Shown: positions 5,941 to 9,104 of the stretch, piece after piece
Position numbering within the stretch: the first letter of the stretch is position 1
How the letters are laid out: the number at the start of each line of letters is the position of its first letter
DNA from: an uncultured Collinsella sp.
GTDB lineage: Bacteria; Actinomycetota; Coriobacteriia; Coriobacteriales; Coriobacteriaceae
Length of the DNA: 9,104 bases
Assembly (NCBI GenBank): GCA_900556705.1
Contig: USPT01000037.1
Coordinates: 1-9,104, forward strand
Direction of reading: 5' to 3'
Position numbers and translations under genes: made by a program
The notes under the pieces: model-generated
Told to the model about the DNA's origin: nothing
What the model saw: only the letters and a program-made list of their open reading frames with translations
Databases searched by the model: none

Positions 5941-6756
5941 ATGAGCGATTTCCATATGGTGGTGTGCGTCAAGGCGGTGCCGGGCAGCACTGAGGTCAAG
6001 ATGGACCCCAAGACCAATACCATCGTGCGCGATGGCAAGCAGGCGGTCATTAATCCCTTTGACGCGAGCGCTTTGGAATGCGCGCTGGCGCTGAAGGACG
6101 ACTTTATCGGCTTTGGCATGGACGTGCGCGTAACGGTGGTGTCGATGGGCATCCCCGCGACCGAATCGCTATTGCGCGACTGCATCGCCCGAGGTGCCGA
6201 TGACGCACTGCTGCTAACCGATCGCGCCTTTGCGGGTGCCGATACCCTGGCAACCACCTATGCCCTCAAGTGCGGCATCGAGGCACTCGACGAGGACTTC
6301 GACCTGCTCATCTGCGGCAAGATGGCGGTGGACGGCGATACGGCCCAGATTGGTCCCGAGCTTGCCGGTGCCTTTGAGATTCCCTGCGTGACCGACGTGA
6401 GCTGCGTGCAGAGCGCGGGCTTTACGACCTGTGGTTCACTGGCGCTTGTTCACGGCTGCGATGCCGGCGAGGAGACGGTCTATCTTGAGATGCCATGCGC
6501 GATGACGACTGCCAAGGAGATTGGCCAACTGCGCATGCCGAGCATTGCCGGTATTCGTGCGGCCGAGGAGGCGGACGTGCGCGTGGTCAACGCTGCCGAC
6601 GTGCATGCCGACCCCGCGCGCTGTGGCCTTGCCGGCTCGCCGACACAGGTCGTGCGATCGTTTGTGCCCGACCGCGACCAAACGTGCGAGGCCGTTGACG
6701 GAACGGCGTCCGAGCAGGCGGCAAAACTTGCCAAGATTATCGAGGGGATGGCATAG
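5941..6756 (+). CDS. etfB: Electron transfer flavoprotein subunit beta (bifurcating type)
   Basis: This 271-residue EtfB is of usual family length. It opens with MVVCVKAVPGS, then has INPFDASALE (37-46), the adenine-nucleotide loop with CGK (125-127) and DGDTAQIGPELA (131-142), and GSPTQV (222-227). The NPFD and GSPT signatures, and pairing with an iron-sulfur EtfA, fit the Etf group that bifurcates electrons, in which EtfB carries the FAD that reacts with NAD(H). Substrate selection comes from the partner dehydrogenase encoded immediately upstream. I chose the ATG at 5941, two bases after the dehydrogenase stop, with AAGGGGG nine bases upstream. A GTG at 5935 overlapping the stop as GTGA would add two residues and is possible. 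It is directly abutted by etfA. Family call secure; bifurcating function inferred from motifs and context. Confidence 0.93.
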   Translation: MSDFHMVVCVKAVPGSTEVKMDPKTNTIVRDGKQAVINPFDASALECALALKDDFIGFGMDVRVTVVSMGIPATESLLRDCIARGADDALLLTDRAFAGADTLATTYALKCGIEALDEDFDLLICGKMAVDGDTAQIGPELAGAFEIPCVTDVSCVQSAGFTTCGSLALVHGCDAGEETVYLEMPCAMTTAKEIGQLRMPSIAGIRAAEEADVRVVNAADVHADPARCGLAGSPTQVVRSFVPDRDQTCEAVDGTASEQAAKLAKIIEGMA

Positions 6757-7962
6757 ATGAGCGGACTGATTATCGATAGCGAAGCCTGTATCGGCTGCGG
6801 TCGCTGCGTTCGCGCCTGTGCCTCGGGCGGCATCGTAGTGGAAGGCGAGCGGCCCAACCGTTGCGCCCGCGTAACCGACGGCTGCATCCTATGCGGTGGG
6901 TGCGTCGATGCCTGCCCCGTCAATGCCATTTCGATCGAGCGCGACGAGGCCGCTGGTGCGGTGGACCTTGATGCATATCGAGACATTTGGGTATTCGCGC
7001 AGACCGACGAGCACGATACGGTGAATCCCGTTGCCTATGAGCTCATGGGCAAGGGCCGCGAGCTTGCCGATGCTCGCGGCTGCCGTCTGGTGACGCTGGT
7101 CGGTATGGGCCCCGAGGGTTCTCTCGGTGACCTGGAGCATCTGGTTTGCGCCGGTGCAGACGAGGTCCTGGTCTGTCGCGACGAGCGTCTACGCCAGAAC
7201 GATGCTGAGATCTACGCCCGGCTGATCTGCGATTTGGTGGCAGAGCGCAAGCCCGAGGCCATTCTGTACGGTGCGACCGCCTTTGGCCGCGAACTGGCAC
7301 CCGGCGTTGCCGTGCGTTTGCAGACGGGCCTTACGGCTGACTGCACCGTACTTTCGATGGATACGGAGACGGGGCTGCTGCAGCAGACCCGCCCGGCGTT
7401 TGGCGGCAACTTGATGGCCACCATTATCTGTCCCAATCATCGTCCCCAGATGGCAACGGTGCGTCCCGGCATCTTTAAAGCGTCCGACTTTGACTACGGC
7501 CGCTCCGGCACGATCACCCAGATATCACTTGCGGATGATGCTAAGGCTCGTGTCGAGATCTCGATTCCCGCCGAGGAGTGGGGGCAGCAGGCATCAATTG
7601 CCGATGCCGAGCGCCTGGTCGTGGTGGGTCGCGGCATTGGTTCTAAGAAAAACCTGCCGCTGATGCGAAGGCTCGCCGAGGCTCTGGGAGCCGAGCTTGG
7701 CTGCACGCGACCTGTCGTGGAGGCCGGCTGGTTGGAGTATCGCCATCAGATTGGCCAGACGGGCGTATCGGTTTCGCCCAAGCTTCTCGTGAGTATCGGT
7801 GTTTCGGGCGCCATCCAGCATCTTGCCGGCATCGGTGGGGCGGAGTGCATTATCGCCATCAACGAGGACCCGGATGCCCCCATCTTTGGTGCTGCCCAGT
7901 ACAAGGTTGTCGGTGATGCCGTCGAGGTCGTCGAGGAGCTGCTGGCCCAGCTTGAGCGCTAG
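6757..7962 (+). CDS. etfA: Electron transfer flavoprotein subunit alpha with N-terminal 2[4Fe-4S] ferredoxin domain
   Basis: At 401 residues this EtfA is longer than the standard form of about 320 because of a ferredoxin-like domain (residues 1 to about 62). The two cluster motifs are C11-x2-C14-x2-C17-x3-C21 and C43-x2-C46-x2-C49-x3-C53-P; an additional C36 lies between. The first motif lacks the usual proline after its last cysteine. An Etf alpha nucleotide-fold domain follows (about 76-262), then the FAD-binding domain with GRGIGSKKN (281-289), QIGQTG (331-336), SGAIQHLAG (350-358) and an INEDPDAPIF loop (368-377). Ferredoxin-domain EtfA proteins are known from caffeyl-CoA reductase and lactate dehydrogenase complexes of acetogens, where the clusters link the flavins to ferredoxin. 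The ATG follows the etfB stop with no gap and has GAGGGG nine bases upstream. The gene ends overlapping, tail to tail, with the HD-domain gene. Very secure family call. Confidence 0.95.
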   Translation: MSGLIIDSEACIGCGRCVRACASGGIVVEGERPNRCARVTDGCILCGGCVDACPVNAISIERDEAAGAVDLDAYRDIWVFAQTDEHDTVNPVAYELMGKGRELADARGCRLVTLVGMGPEGSLGDLEHLVCAGADEVLVCRDERLRQNDAEIYARLICDLVAERKPEAILYGATAFGRELAPGVAVRLQTGLTADCTVLSMDTETGLLQQTRPAFGGNLMATIICPNHRPQMATVRPGIFKASDFDYGRSGTITQISLADDAKARVEISIPAEEWGQQASIADAERLVVVGRGIGSKKNLPLMRRLAEALGAELGCTRPVVEAGWLEYRHQIGQTGVSVSPKLLVSIGVSGAIQHLAGIGGAECIIAINEDPDAPIFGAAQYKVVGDAVEVVEELLAQLER

Positions 7963-8771
7963 GCGCGCGCCAGCCAGCCGCGTATCTCGTTCTTTAGGCG
8001 CTCCCAGGTCGCTTGCGTGGCGGGATCGGTAAAGGGGTGCGTAATGCCAAAGGGTGCGTCGAGCAGGCGGTAGATATCGCCCTGCTCGCGCGCTAGCGCG
8101 CGGCTCGCTGGATAGACGAGCTCAAACATAAAGCAGATGAGTCCCACCAGGTAGTCTGCGGGCTCGTTGCGTTCATCGCGTGCGACGCAGCGGCGCTCGT
8201 CAAAGGCGGCAAGTGTTGGCGACGAGAAGCGGCTGCCGAGAAACGTCTTCTCGTCCACCTTGAGGATGGTGTCGACGGTGCTGTCGGCGATGGTGCGCAT
8301 AATGTCGATCTTGTCGCCATCGCGCACGATATCGCAGAAGCGCCGCATGCGCTCGTCGAGCTGCGCGGGTAGACGGAAATCGCTGTGATAGGCGATGCTC
8401 ACGCGAATGAGCTCGTCGTACTCGTCGGTCTCGATAAAATCTCGGATGCTTGTTGTGGCAGGTGCGTCGTCGGGGCTCTCGCCAAAGAGAACCTCGACGC
8501 CCAACGCCGCATGGCTCATGCTCTCGGCATCCTTAAACGTGTCCCAGCGTCGCAGCTGCTCAAAGCGGCCCATATCGTGCAGCAGGCCGCAAAGCCAAGC
8601 TAGGTCAATGTCCTGCGGTGACCAGTCCTGTTCGCGCGCTACGGCATCGCATGCCTCGGCAACGTGGTACGTATGCTCGATTTTGAGCGCGATACGCGGA
8701 TTGGCGGCATCGTAGGCATCGGTATAGCGTTTGAAGGTCGCGGTCGCCCGGCCCCGATCGATAGCTGTCAT
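7959..8771 (-). CDS. HD-domain metal-dependent phosphohydrolase
   Basis: The 270-residue cytoplasmic protein carries the HD signature: H33 (in KIEHTYHVAE), H65-D66 (in LLHDMGRFEQ) and a later aspartate in RDGDKIDI (D151/D153). Additional H87 and H129 could complete a second metal site, as in multi-metal HD enzymes. The HD core covers about residues 25-165; the C-terminal part (166-270) is helical and unassigned. Such proteins hydrolyse phosphoester bonds of nucleotides or nucleotide second messengers; the substrate cannot be read from the sequence. The ATG at 8771 has AGGAAG five bases upstream, which fixes the start. It converges on etfA, with the two stop codons sharing CTAG at 7959-7962, so any terminator for either gene lies inside the other. 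No functional link to the Etf operon is implied. Confidence 0.88.
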   Translation of the reverse strand: MTAIDRGRATATFKRYTDAYDAANPRIALKIEHTYHVAEACDAVAREQDWSPQDIDLAWLCGLLHDMGRFEQLRRWDTFKDAESMSHAALGVEVLFGESPDDAPATTSIRDFIETDEYDELIRVSIAYHSDFRLPAQLDERMRRFCDIVRDGDKIDIMRTIADSTVDTILKVDEKTFLGSRFSSPTLAAFDERRCVARDERNEPADYLVGLICFMFELVYPASRALAREQGDIYRLLDAPFGITHPFTDPATQATWERLKNEIRGWLARA

Positions 8772-8811
8772 AATGACTTCCTAAAAAGCTGTGTCTTTCG
8801 ATCCGGTGGCA

Positions 8812-8817
8812 ATTGTA
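8812..8817 (-). promoter_or_regulatory. Possible -10 box for the HD-domain gene
   Basis: TACAAT on the minus strand differs from the TATAAT consensus at one position and lies about 40 bases upstream of the ATG at 8771. I see no good -35 hexamer at 16-18 bases. The rest of the 127-base divergent gap (8772-8898) shows nothing recognisable apart from the ribosome binding site of the plus-strand remnant. Confidence 0.3.
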
Positions 8818-8898
8818 GGTGAACTCGGTTGCTGTCGGGCGATGATTCTGCCGTGTCGTTGAATGCGGCTCGGAAAGCTTGTCGGGACGAGGAACGCT

Positions 8899-9104
8899 AT
8901 GGTGCTCAAAATCGTTAAAACCGCCTGGCCGGGGATGCTTACCTATGTTGCGATAGGCGCGCCGTGCGGCATTGGTTGCTAACGATTTGATAAGCCCTGG
9001 CGCTTTTGACGCCGGCCTGTGGCAGGGCTTGATTCCCTGGATTGTGGCTGCCGGCGTCGTGGCGGTGGCAATCAAGACAAAGTCGATGTTGTGGTGCTGC
9101 GTCT
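8899..9104 (+). pseudogene. Remnant of a branched-chain amino acid exporter: AzlC-like start joined to an AzlD-like segment, running off the window
   Basis: An ATG at 8899, with AGGA about six bases upstream, opens MVLKIVKTAWPGMLTYVAIG and APCGIGC, then stops at TAA 8980-8982 after 27 residues. The T-A-W-P-G-M-L...G-A-P-C-G-I pattern resembles the first helix of AzlC. From 8957 another frame, with no start of its own, runs open to the window end and reads AALVANDLISPGAF, then LWQGLIPWIVAAGVVAVAIK and TKSML. This resembles the interior of AzlD: a ValAlaAsnAspLeu turn, a long helix, then a basic T-K-S segment. AzlC (about 230 residues) and AzlD (about 110) together export branched-chain amino acids. 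Here their pieces are about 25 residues apart, so an internal deletion with a frame change is the simplest reading. A single sequencing indel would not restore full-length proteins. Assignment is from motif memory on short segments, so moderate confidence. Confidence 0.5.

Noticed and set aside
8605..9075. 156-codon minus-strand frame overlapping the HD gene start
   Set aside because: It overlaps the HD gene in another frame and the azl remnant in antisense, has no ribosome binding site and no family resemblance.

Overview
The window is GC-rich, gene-dense bacterial DNA. Protein composition, Shine-Dalgarno-led starts, a sortase signal of LAQTG type and an electron-bifurcating Etf/oxidase operon fit a strictly anaerobic gut actinobacterium of the class Coriobacteriia, with Collinsella or a close relative the best guess. 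That assignment is from family resemblance; there is no rRNA or other marker in the window. I see no tRNA, rRNA, CRISPR array, insertion sequence or phage gene.

Layout. Positions 1-667 (minus strand) hold nearly all of a DUF554 (YdfK/YqgA-like) membrane protein whose C-terminus lies off the left edge. Positions 786-3991 (minus strand) hold a tight five-gene run, transcribed from about 3991 towards 786. It encodes a 98-residue cytoplasmic protein with a restriction-endonuclease-like E-V-D patch, a 169-residue membrane-anchored beta-domain protein, a 199-residue secreted WxL-like protein, a 93-residue sortase substrate with almost no mature domain, and a 476-residue secreted cysteine-rich protein. 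The combination of WxL-like protein, mini sortase substrate and anchored beta-domain protein resembles the csc cell-surface-complex clusters of lactobacilli and enterococci, and I propose it is a divergent actinobacterial counterpart.

Positions 3992-4336 are a 345-base divergent intergenic region with an 8-bp inverted repeat, 11-bp-phased direct repeats and an A-tract/T-tract element. From it the plus-strand operon 4337-7962 runs rightward: an FAD-dependent 2-hydroxyacid (probably D-lactate) dehydrogenase, EtfB, and an EtfA carrying an N-terminal 2[4Fe-4S] ferredoxin domain. Together these look like an LctBCD-type complex that couples lactate oxidation by NAD+ to electron bifurcation or confurcation with ferredoxin. 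The gene order is dehydrogenase-EtfB-EtfA, and no permease or racemase is in the window.

EtfA ends tail-to-tail with a minus-strand HD-domain phosphohydrolase (7959-8771); the two stop codons share a CTAG. At the right edge (8899-9104, plus strand) a good ribosome binding site leads into what looks like the beginning of AzlC, which stops after 27 residues. An AzlD-like membrane segment follows in another frame, suggesting that an azlCD branched-chain amino acid exporter has been collapsed by an internal deletion.
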